From the NCBI GenBank assembly GCA_900321145.1, contig ONVB01000018.1, positions 1-6,371 of the forward strand: 6,371 bases of DNA, given 5' to 3'. Below, piece after piece: positions 1-5,488 of this stretch. How positions within the stretch are numbered: the stretch's first letter is position 1; the number at the start of each line of letters is the position of its first letter. The stretch comes from an uncultured Eubacteriales bacterium. GTDB taxonomy: Bacteria; Bacillota; Clostridia; Lachnospirales; Lachnospiraceae. The notes under the pieces are model-generated. The model made no database searches, was not told the DNA's origin, and saw only the letters and a list, made by a program, of their open reading frames with translations. Made by a program: the position numbers and the translations under genes.

Positions 1-162
1 AAGCTTGGCTCACGTGATTTTGTAAGATGCAGCAGGAGCTATCTTTGTAATGTGAGATACGTGGAATGGATAGACAGATCAAACATGTTTATCGGCATGA
101 ATTCCGGCGACAGACTGAAGGTGGGAAGAAATTATAAAAAGAATCTGATAGAGAAACTATAA
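1..162 (+). CDS. LytTR-family DNA-binding protein, C-terminal fragment (5' end outside window)
   Basis: Frame 1 is open from the first base and ends at TAA 160-162, giving 53 residues. The fragment reads as the second half of a LytTR (AgrA/LytR-type) DNA-binding domain. It has FVRCSRSYLCNVRYVEWI, matching the family pattern of Phe, a basic residue, Ser-Tyr, then Val/Asn and a hydrophobic strand. This is followed by the last strands with the 'nG..l.vgr.Y...L' pattern (SGDRLKVGRNYKKNLIEKL). LytTR domains bind promoter direct repeats and usually sit at the C-terminus of response regulators paired with HPK10-type sensor kinases, or in small stand-alone regulators. Which of these applies cannot be decided because the N-terminus lies outside the window. 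The usual 'pvsR' appears here as KVGR. The family call is confident; the target and signal are unknown. Confidence 0.85.
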   Translation, partial: KLGSRDFVRCSRSYLCNVRYVEWIDRSNMFIGMNSGDRLKVGRNYKKNLIEKL

Positions 163-190
163 TGATCACAGAGGCTTTCGAATCAAAAAT

Positions 191-256
191 GCACCGGCGT
201 TCACCGACCGAAACGGTTTATGAGGGCAGAACAGCCATGGCGCCCGCCGGCACTGG
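191..256. other. GC-rich folded intergenic element, unassigned
   Basis: Within the gene-free stretch 163-463, this part can fold into a closed multibranch shape. CCGGCG (194-199) pairs with CGCCGG (245-250). Inside lie a hairpin ACCG-AAA-CGGT (207-217) and a second stem, either GGC/GCC (225-227 with 234-236) or GGGC/GCCC (224-227 with 242-245). I do not see the conserved cores of TPP, cobalamin, SAM, FMN, glycine, purine, lysine or cyclic-di-GMP riboswitches. It lies between two convergent genes, so a leader riboswitch is unlikely. It could be an interspersed palindromic repeat, part of the regulator's 3' UTR, or a small RNA. Confidence 0.3.
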
Positions 257-262
257 ATAAGA

Positions 263-288
263 AAGCATGTGAATGATAACTCATGCTT
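263..288. terminator. Weak hairpin, possible 3' end of the LytTR gene transcript
   Basis: AAGCATG (263-269) is the exact reverse complement of CATGCTT (282-288), with a 12-base loop. On the plus strand it is followed by CCCTTTAAG, a poor T-tract, so at best it is a weak terminator or an RNA 3'-end protection hairpin about 100 bases after the regulator stop codon. Confidence 0.3.
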
Positions 289-324
289 CCCTTTAAGAGG
301 TAAATATATACATAAGAAGAACAA

Positions 325-388
325 AAAGCGGCACAAAGAACCGGGAGCTTTGACAAGAAAGCCCGCAGGTGATACTTTGTGCCGCTTT
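325..388. terminator. Large branched inverted repeat, likely bidirectional terminator between convergent genes
   Basis: AAAGCGGCACAAAG (325-338) and CTTTGTGCCGCTTT (375-388) form a perfect 14-bp inverted repeat around a 36-base interior. The interior can itself pair: GCTTT (347-351) with AAAGC (358-362), plus flanking GG/CC. Read on the minus strand, the stem ends in a run of five T, which suits termination of the oxidoreductase gene whose stop codon is about 75 bases upstream. Read on the plus strand, a broken T-tract (TTTAGACGCCTTTT) follows. The unusually long interior makes it atypical, and a stable small RNA or an inserted palindromic repeat is an alternative. Confidence 0.55.
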
Positions 389-463
389 AGACGCCTTTTG
401 TGTCATATAGTTACGACTTAAAGACTGAATGTGATTTAATTTGAAATGATAGCAGGCTGTAGG

Positions 464-1465
464 TTACTTGGCCTGATCCGTAGCTATCTCCATGGGGAAG
501 GGCATCTTCCAGGTTTTTCTGAGCATATCGGTGTGTGCGAGCAGACGGATAGTCTCGCGGTGTGTAATCTCGCCGCACTCGGTTTTGCCGGTGATTATGG
601 CATCTCTTGCAGAGATAAACTCATACTCGTAACCGCTTATCTGGGTGTCTGGAACGGTAGCTTCAAAGATGAGCTCCTTGTTCTTGCCGTATACTCTTAA
701 GCGCTCGGGATTGTTCATATTCTCAATCTCTATATAACCGAGGTCACAGTAGAACCTTGCATTGTTTTCGGCCTTGTACATGGCTGTAACGAAGTAATCA
801 GCGGTTCTTCCGCCTTCGTGAGCAAAGGAGATGACCTCCTGTGCATCCATACCGGTGTTGAAATTCCTGCAGGTGCTCATTACATTTGCGGGATCGGAAC
901 CGAAGAACATGGCGGAGAGATTGATGCAGTAGATGCCGAGGTCCATAAGAGCGCCGCCTGCAAGCTCAGGCTTTAATATACGCTCCTTGTCCTTGATGTC
1001 ATAGCCGAGGCTGGCCTGGATGTGATTGAGCTTTCCGATCTTGTTGTCAAATATGATCTTTGCTGCAAGCTTATACAGGGGATTGAAGCGAATCCACATA
1101 GCCTCACCGCAGAAGACCTTCTTTTCTTCGGCGAGATCAAGCACCTCCTTGGCCGTAGCGGCATTGTAGGAAAATGCTTTCTCGACTAAGCAGGGCTTTC
1201 CTGCGTTGATACACATTTTTGCCTGTTCTGCATGGAAAGCGTGTGGTGTAGCGATGTATACAAGCTCAACATCGGGATCTGCAACAAGCTCCTCGTAAGA
1301 ACCATAGGCTTTGGTGCAGCCATGAGCGTCAGCGAACTCCTTTGCTTTTGCCAAATCTCTTGAAGCGATGGCATATGGCTCGAATGCATCAAGCTTGGTA
1401 AGTGTATCTGCTACGGTTGCGGCGATGCTTCCCGCACCGATTATTCCGACTTTAAAGTTGATCAT
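464..1465 (-). CDS. Gfo/Idh/MocA-family NAD(P)-dependent oxidoreductase
   Basis: The product is a 333-residue cytoplasmic oxidoreductase, a normal length for the family. The N-terminus is a Rossmann fold with the dinucleotide motif GAGSIA (10-15), followed by TPHAFHAEQA (73-82) and the family lysine motif at VEKAFSYN (94-101). The C-terminal α/β substrate domain carries GGALMDLGIY (170-179), the usual Gly-rich/Asp/Gly/Tyr signature. The stretch EAMWIRFNP resembles the dihydrodiol-dehydrogenase-like branch common in Firmicutes. Members oxidise or reduce sugars, inositols or related polyols with NAD(P); the substrate cannot be told here. The typical EKP motif is EKA (95-97), but the catalytic Lys is kept. 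The start at 1465 is chosen because AAAGGAA lies 7 bases upstream and the Rossmann motif follows at once. An in-frame ATG at 1534 would add 23 residues unlike the family. It is monocistronic and divergent from the gene at 1649. Confidence 0.93.
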   Translation of the reverse strand: MINFKVGIIGAGSIAATVADTLTKLDAFEPYAIASRDLAKAKEFADAHGCTKAYGSYEELVADPDVELVYIATPHAFHAEQAKMCINAGKPCLVEKAFSYNAATAKEVLDLAEEKKVFCGEAMWIRFNPLYKLAAKIIFDNKIGKLNHIQASLGYDIKDKERILKPELAGGALMDLGIYCINLSAMFFGSDPANVMSTCRNFNTGMDAQEVISFAHEGGRTADYFVTAMYKAENNARFYCDLGYIEIENMNNPERLRVYGKNKELIFEATVPDTQISGYEYEFISARDAIITGKTECGEITHRETIRLLAHTDMLRKTWKMPFPMEIATDQAK

Positions 1466-1472
1466 ATCAGTA

Positions 1473-1479
1473 TTCCTTT
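1473..1479 (-). promoter_or_regulatory. Ribosome-binding site fixing the oxidoreductase start
   Basis: AAAGGAA on the minus strand is separated by 7 bases from ATG 1465-1463. The same core (CGAAAGGAATA) precedes the MATE gene. It favours this start over the in-frame upstream ATG at 1534, which lies only a few bases from the predicted transcription start. Confidence 0.75.
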
Positions 1480-1542
1480 CGATTATTGTTATAGAGTTAC
1501 CGGTGTCGCCGGATTGTAACGTTATTGACAGCAACAGAGATG

Positions 1543-1571
1543 ATTATACACGAAAAACATTTACAAGTAAA
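1543..1571 (-). promoter_or_regulatory. σA-type promoter for the oxidoreductase gene
   Basis: On the minus strand, the -35 TTTACT (1571-1566) and a perfect -10 TATAAT (1548-1543) are separated by 17 bases. The predicted transcript starts near 1536, leaving a leader of about 70 bases. In that leader the sequence 1496-1520 can form a small hairpin (GTTAC/GTAAC outside, CCGG/CCGG inside). The -35 box is the other half of the palindrome that holds the plus-strand -35. Confidence 0.65.
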
Positions 1572-1588
1572 GGCATAGAGAGTATAAT
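1560..1588 (+). promoter_or_regulatory. σA-type promoter for the small membrane protein gene
   Basis: The -35 TTTACA (1560-1565), a 17-base spacer and a perfect -10 TATAAT (1583-1588) lie about 60 bases before the ATG at 1649. The predicted leader is about 54 bases and ends in a strong ribosome-binding site. Confidence 0.72.
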
Positions 1589-1648
1589 AAAAAAGTCGTT
1601 TCAGACGGCAAAAACAGTATCATTACATATGATGTAAGGAGGAGAAAG

Positions 1649-2104
1649 ATGAAGAACAAAGGACTTGTAACACTGTTCAGAGTGCTTATCTGCATGATCA
1701 TTGTTGCAGAGGTATGGGGCACCTTCAAGGGCATTTTCGATACGATAGATGCCGATTATATGAAGGGCGGAGAGAAGTTCTACCAGATAGTATGTGTATA
1801 TCTTCTCGGCTTTGCAAGAGACCTGATACTTCCGCTGTTCTGCTATGTGTTCATGATGTTTAAGCTTGAAGCTCCCGTACTTCCTGTAGGAGGCGGAATG
1901 GCAGCTCCGCGTTACCCTATGCAGGGAAGACCGATGCCACCGCAGGGTATGCCGGGACAGCCTATGGGCGGACAGCCGGGCATGCCGCCTCAGGGTATGC
2001 CGGGACAGCCTATGGGCGGACAGCCGGGTATGCCGCCTCAGGGTATGGCTCCGCAGCAGCCTATGGGCGGTCAGCCGAATCAGCAGTGGCCCCCGAGACA
2101 GTAA
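1649..2104 (+). CDS. Small membrane protein with tandem Pro/Gln/Gly/Met-rich C-terminal repeats, function unknown
   Basis: The product has 151 residues, and I do not recognise a named family. Residues 1-75 contain two hydrophobic segments, about 7-24 and 46-71. The second has Arg-Asp (57-58) within it. The N-terminus is basic (MKNKG...R) and the connecting loop is slightly acidic, suggesting both termini are in the cytoplasm. Residues 76-151 are low complexity and probably disordered. They contain MPPQGMPGQPMGGQPG at 96-111, an exact copy at 112-127, and a diverged 17-residue copy at 128-144, ending QWPPRQ. The start is well supported: TAAGGAGG (1635-1642) is 6 bases upstream and a consensus-like promoter precedes it. 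It is monocistronic and ends in a strong terminator. Such tails can be protein-interaction or condensate-forming regions, but that is speculation here. Confidence 0.8.
   Translation: MKNKGLVTLFRVLICMIIVAEVWGTFKGIFDTIDADYMKGGEKFYQIVCVYLLGFARDLILPLFCYVFMMFKLEAPVLPVGGGMAAPRYPMQGRPMPPQGMPGQPMGGQPGMPPQGMPGQPMGGQPGMPPQGMAPQQPMGGQPNQQWPPRQ
1934..2080 (+). repeat. In-frame 48-base tandem repeat inside the small membrane protein gene
   Basis: Two nearly identical 48-base units (1934-1981 and 1982-2029) differ at only a few third-codon positions. A third, diverged copy starting at 2030 has one extra codon and an altered centre. Each unit encodes 16 residues, so copy-number change by slippage or recombination would keep the reading frame. 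Confidence 0.9.
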
Positions 2105-2112
2105 TATATTAT

Positions 2113-2153
2113 AAAAAAAGAGGTCGGAACGAAAGGTTCCGGCCTCTTTTTTT
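2113..2153. terminator. Strong bidirectional intrinsic terminator
   Basis: An A7 tract and GAGGTCGGAAC (2113-2130) pair with GTTCCGGCCTC and a T7 tract (2136-2153) across a 5-base loop (GAAAG), with a single G·U pair. The T-run on the plus strand ends the small membrane protein gene 9 bases after its stop. The A-run becomes a U-run on the minus strand and ends the MATE-ABC operon about 30 bases after the permease stop. Confidence 0.93.
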
Positions 2154-2181
2154 CAAGGTGCGATTTCATCTCCCTGTTCGA

Positions 2182-2988
2182 TCATTCAAGATTCAGATGC
2201 TTCTTAAATATCCTGTTCGTGAGTGCGATCAATATGCCTGTGCACAGTATCATGTAGGCCGAGGTGATAAGGAGTACGATGTTGGTACTGGCAATAAGCT
2301 TGTCACCGGTAGCTTTGTATATCTTCGTAAAAAGGTCGGTTTTGTCCATAGCCTGCGCAAGATAGGAGGTCAGTACATTTGATACTATCGAAAGACCTAA
2401 GAAGCAGACAACGGACATAAGACGCTTTCCGTGCTTGAACAGACAGTGTCCGAAGGTGTAGGAGAAATTGAAGCACCATACCACGAAGAGATAGCTTGAC
2501 AGGTATGTGACCAGCAACAGCAGTATAGTGAGCGTAAACGATACATTTATTCCCACATAAGACAGTAGCTTTTCAAAAAAGTCTATAAATGCTTTGAAGA
2601 AGTCAGGCTCTCCGGAAGCGATGCATATGGACAGCGGGAATACTATCGCCATTCCTACAACCATGGTTATATCGCAGAATGTCCTCGCTAAAAGAAGGTG
2701 CGAGGTCTTTACCGGAAGGGTGTGTGTCAGGTATCCCTGATCCTTGAAGAACCTCTTGCGGAAGTCGTCTAAGGGCAGTATGAATATGCATGCCCCGCTT
2801 ACGAAGAATCCTATGATAAACACAAATACCGTAACTCCGGAAAGTATATTGATAAAATTCGAGTCTATATTGTCTGCCAGAAGGTTCATCACGAAGACGA
2901 TAACGCTTCCTATAAGCAATCCCGCGAACAGGGCGATCATCGACTTGGCACGGTTTACGAACTCATTTTTGATAAGCTTACCAAACAT
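2182..2988 (-). CDS. ABC-2-type transporter permease
   Basis: The product is a 268-residue integral membrane protein with six predicted helices at about residues 17-38, 46-70, 100-124, 148-175, 190-212 and 233-257. The cytoplasmic loop between helices 2 and 3 has the pattern QGYLTHTLPVK (84-94). This pattern is common in Firmicutes ABC-2-like permeases that pair with YtrB/YxlF-type ATPases. It probably forms the membrane channel of an exporter as a dimer with the ATPase encoded just upstream. The start codon lies inside the end of the ATPase gene (11-base overlap). GGGAGG (3003-2998) stands 9 bases before it, so translation is probably coupled. It is the last gene of the operon and is followed by the terminator at 2113-2153. 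The substrate (lipid, peptide, antibiotic or other) is not evident. Confidence 0.85.
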   Translation of the reverse strand: MFGKLIKNEFVNRAKSMIALFAGLLIGSVIVFVMNLLADNIDSNFINILSGVTVFVFIIGFFVSGACIFILPLDDFRKRFFKDQGYLTHTLPVKTSHLLLARTFCDITMVVGMAIVFPLSICIASGEPDFFKAFIDFFEKLLSYVGINVSFTLTILLLLVTYLSSYLFVVWCFNFSYTFGHCLFKHGKRLMSVVCFLGLSIVSNVLTSYLAQAMDKTDLFTKIYKATGDKLIASTNIVLLITSAYMILCTGILIALTNRIFKKHLNLE

Positions 2989-3985
2989 ATCTGAACACCT
3001 CCCTGAATATCTCGTCTATTGTCTTTCCCTGGGAAGCCTTCAGGGAAGCTGCGTCCTGATGAACGACTATCTGGCCCTGTCTGACCATGATCACATCGTC
3101 TAAGATAGGTTCGATGTCCTGGATCAGGTGGGTGGATATCAGCAGCGTGCCGGCTACATCGCGGTTTAAAAGAATGGTCTTTAAGATGTACTCGCGTGCC
3201 GCGGGGTCAACGCCGGCTATCGGTTCGTCTAACAGATAAAGCGCGGCGTGGCGGCTCATGACCATGACGAGCTGAACCTTCTCCTTGTTTCCTTTCGACA
3301 AGGTCTTTATCACGGCGTTTGTGTCGATGTTTAACTGTCCGAACATACGGTAAGCCTGTGCCTCGTCGAAATCGGCATAGAAGTCCCTGAACATATTTAT
3401 GACGCTCCTTACCCGGAGATCTTCGTTGAAGTAAGTCCTCTCGGGAAGGTATGAGACTACTGCTTTGGACTTGTGTCCGACGGGGAAGCCTGCGATGTTT
3501 ATATCGCCCGAGTCGGGTGCGAGAAGTCCGGCAAGCATCTTGATAAGGGTTGTCTTACCGCTTCCGTTCGGGCCTAAGAGTCCAACTATCTTTCCGGCCG
3601 GAATGGTAAGATTCAGGTCTTCGTACACGTTCTGATTTTTTTTATAGCCTTTTTTGACATGGCTTACGGTGACTATATTTCCTGTCATCAGAGAGCTCTG
3701 CTGTGGATTCAGGAAGGCGCTGTAGTCCGGGGTGTATGACGGCTGCTGCTGATACATACCCTGCTGCTGAAACTGAGTATTCACGCCGGGCTGAGGCTGC
3801 GTGAATTGCCGGTTCATGCCGGGCTGGGGCTGTCCGAACTGCCGAGTCATGTCGGGCTGCTGATAGCTGCCGTACTGCGGCTGTGCCATGGGATTTACAC
3901 CGGGCTGCTGAGGCGGGGTGTATACCATGCCGTTATTTGACGGCATTTGGTTGAAATTGTTCTGCTGGTTGTTGTTCTGGTCCAT
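2978..3985 (-). CDS. ABC transporter ATP-binding protein with Gln/Pro/Asn-rich N-terminal extension
   Basis: The product has 335 residues. The nucleotide-binding domain starts near residue 103: Walker A GPNGSGKT (138-145), signature LSKGNKEK (229-236), Walker B LYLLDEP (249-255), D-loop AGVD (257-260) and switch His in ISTH (283-286). The LSKG-type signature and DEPIAGVDP resemble the YtrB/YxlF group of Firmicutes exporters, which use separate ABC-2 permeases. Where the Q-loop Gln is expected, the sequence is SYLPERTYF, with Glu182. Residues 1-100 are an extra low-complexity region (MDQNNNQQNN..., many QP, QQ and PG steps) holding three 9-11-residue repeats; most relatives begin at the nucleotide-binding domain. 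The start is supported by AGGAG (3997-3993), 7 bases upstream and inside the last codons of the MATE gene. Only one base separates the MATE stop from this ATG. It powers the permease encoded downstream. Confidence 0.92.
   Translation of the reverse strand: MDQNNNQQNNFNQMPSNNGMVYTPPQQPGVNPMAQPQYGSYQQPDMTRQFGQPQPGMNRQFTQPQPGVNTQFQQQGMYQQQPSYTPDYSAFLNPQQSSLMTGNIVTVSHVKKGYKKNQNVYEDLNLTIPAGKIVGLLGPNGSGKTTLIKMLAGLLAPDSGDINIAGFPVGHKSKAVVSYLPERTYFNEDLRVRSVINMFRDFYADFDEAQAYRMFGQLNIDTNAVIKTLSKGNKEKVQLVMVMSRHAALYLLDEPIAGVDPAAREYILKTILLNRDVAGTLLISTHLIQDIEPILDDVIMVRQGQIVVHQDAASLKASQGKTIDEIFREVFRYVW
3758..3850 (-). repeat. Tandem 11-residue repeats in the ATPase N-terminal extension
   Basis: Residues 46-56 (MTRQFGQPQPG), 57-67 (MNRQFTQPQPG) and 68-76 (VNTQFQQQG) are consecutive copies of one unit, encoded by 33-, 33- and 27-base segments. 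They are in frame, so expansion or loss would not disrupt the ABC domain. Confidence 0.82.
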
Positions 3986-3986
3986 G

Positions 3987-5405
3987 TTAGGTCTCCTGAT
4001 AATTGGTGTGATTCTTTACATTTTCTGTTTCCAGACGCTTCATATCCCTGAATTCAAACGCTGCCATGATCAAGGTTGCGACTATCGCGATAAAGTCCGC
4101 TATCGGTCCGGAGTAGAGTATGCCGTCGATCCCGAAGAACTTCGGAAGGATCAGCATAAGCGGGATAAGGAAGAGCAGCTGTCTCGTAAGCGAGAGAAAT
4201 GCTCCCTTGAACGCCTTTCCGATCGAGGTGAAAAATGTAGCGGTGACCGGCTGTATAAAGTTCAGGCATATGAAGAAAAAGTATACCCTGAAGTAGCTTG
4301 TTCCGAAGTCAAAGTACTGCTCGCTGTTGTCCTTGCCGAAGAGCGACAGGATCTGCCGCGGTACGAGCTGGAACAGCAGGAAGGCTACAACTGATATGGC
4401 GCCGCTTGCGACCATGGCAAGCTTGTAAGCCTCCTTGACTCTTCGGTAATTCTTCGCACCGTAATTAAAGCTCTCGATGGGCTGGGTTCCCTGCGCTATT
4501 CCGATAACTACAGAGAAGAATATCTGTCCGACCTTAAGCACTATGCCCGCTACGGCAAGCGGGATATCCTCACCGAACACCGAGGTAGCACCGTAGTGCT
4601 TAAGTGAATTGTTCAAGACCACCTGTACCACGAGCATGGCGACCTGATTGAAGAAGGAACCCATGCCGACGGCGGCAGCCTGGCTTATATATTTCAGCTG
4701 TGGCTTGAAGTGCTTTCGTTCAAGCTTGACGGTCTTGTAGTGACGAACATATATAAATACTATGATGGCCGAGATTATCTGTCCGATGATGGTAGCAAGC
4801 GCCGCACCGAACATCCCCCAGTCAAAAACTATCACGAACAGCGCATCCAGGATCGTGTTGATCACCGCACCGGTTATGTTGCAGATCATGGCCATCTGAG
4901 GGCTTCCGTCAGCTCTGACCAAGTGGCAGCCTCCTGTTGTGAACATAAGAAAGGGGAAGCCTATGGCCGTAACACGCACATACTCCTGTGCGAAGGGAAG
5001 TATATTATCCGAGGCACCGAACAGCTTGAGCATGGGAGTAAGGAAAATCTCCGCACTGAGCGCGATCACGGTTCCGAAGAGAACAAGCATGGTGAGCGAG
5101 TTCCCGACGAAGTATGGTGCCTTGTCCTTCTCTTCGCGCCCCATAGACAGATTGAAGCACGAAGCGCCGCCGATACCGAACAGGAGTGATATAGACAGAC
5201 AAGCGGTGGTAAAGGGGAAGGCGATGTTCGTCGCTCCGTTTCCCTCGGCACCGACAAAGTTGCCTATAAAGAGCTGGTCTACTATGTTATAGAGCGCCGC
5301 AACAAGCATACCGATTATGCTTGGTATGGCGAACTTGATCATAAGTTTGTTCACGGGCTGTGTGCTCAGAGGATTCTTTTTTTCTTTGGTTATTTCAGTT
5401 TCCAT
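3987..5405 (-). CDS. MATE-family multidrug/Na+ (or H+) antiporter, MepA-like
   Basis: The product has 472 residues with about twelve hydrophobic helices in two homologous halves, the usual MATE size. Typical sequences are present. The first helix pair carries LYNIVDQLFIGNFVG (38-52), followed by NIAFPFTTACLSISLLFGIGGA (60-81). The first half also has the RADGSPQMAM loop (164-173). The second half has IGIAQGTQPIESFNYGA (301-317), which is highly characteristic of the MepA/NorM-like branch. MATE proteins export cationic drugs or metabolites across the cytoplasmic membrane by Na+ or H+ antiport. The substrate is not predictable. The start has AAAGGAA (5418-5412) 6 bases upstream. It is the first gene of a three-gene operon with an ABC ATPase and permease. 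Its last codons (CAG GAG) double as the ribosome-binding site of the ATPase. Confidence 0.93.
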   Translation of the reverse strand: METEITKEKKNPLSTQPVNKLMIKFAIPSIIGMLVAALYNIVDQLFIGNFVGAEGNGATNIAFPFTTACLSISLLFGIGGASCFNLSMGREEKDKAPYFVGNSLTMLVLFGTVIALSAEIFLTPMLKLFGASDNILPFAQEYVRVTAIGFPFLMFTTGGCHLVRADGSPQMAMICNITGAVINTILDALFVIVFDWGMFGAALATIIGQIISAIIVFIYVRHYKTVKLERKHFKPQLKYISQAAAVGMGSFFNQVAMLVVQVVLNNSLKHYGATSVFGEDIPLAVAGIVLKVGQIFFSVVIGIAQGTQPIESFNYGAKNYRRVKEAYKLAMVASGAISVVAFLLFQLVPRQILSLFGKDNSEQYFDFGTSYFRVYFFFICLNFIQPVTATFFTSIGKAFKGAFLSLTRQLLFLIPLMLILPKFFGIDGILYSGPIADFIAIVATLIMAAFEFRDMKRLETENVKNHTNYQET

Positions 5406-5424
5406 ATACTATTCCTTTCGGACA

Positions 5425-5468
5425 TCGTGTGTCACCCTGAGGGTGTAAGCTTGAAAAGACGTTTTTTT
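5425..5468. repeat. Interspersed palindromic repeat, copy A (TGTCAnnCTGAGGG type)
   Basis: TCGTGTGTCACCCTGAGGG is followed by a GTAA tetraloop-like core, GCTTGA and a T7 tract (5462-5468). It aligns over its whole length with copy B at 5489-5529, with differences that are mainly C/T changes. CACCC (5433-5437) and GGGTG (5441-5445) can also pair locally. It lies in the predicted leader of the MATE operon. Confidence 0.75.
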
Positions 5469-5488
5469 ATATTGCCTCATGCTGTCTA

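Noticed and set aside
191..300. Riboswitch (the GGATAA and CACTGG strings recall TPP and cobalamin elements)
   Set aside because: The rest of the conserved cores is missing, and the region is downstream of both flanking genes rather than in a leader.
446..700. 84-residue plus-strand ORF
   Set aside because: It lies antisense to the end of the oxidoreductase gene, has no ribosome-binding site and shows no recognisable domain.
1466..1534. N-terminal extension of the oxidoreductase to an ATG at 1534
   Set aside because: It adds 23 residues before the Rossmann motif, lacks a ribosome-binding site and would start within a few bases of the predicted transcript start. The AAAGGAA-preceded ATG at 1465 fits better.
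1934..2080. CRISPR-like array
   Set aside because: The repeats are contiguous, with no spacers, and are in frame within a coding gene.
3918..4394. 158-residue plus-strand ORF with Lys/Arg/Glu-rich sequence
   Set aside because: It is antisense to the MATE gene and the ATPase start. Its charged composition is what the reverse strand of hydrophobic codons produces. It has no promoter or ribosome-binding site.
4710..5292. Two overlapping plus-strand ORFs (159 and 117 residues)
   Set aside because: Both are shadows of the well-supported MATE coding sequence and have no domain features.
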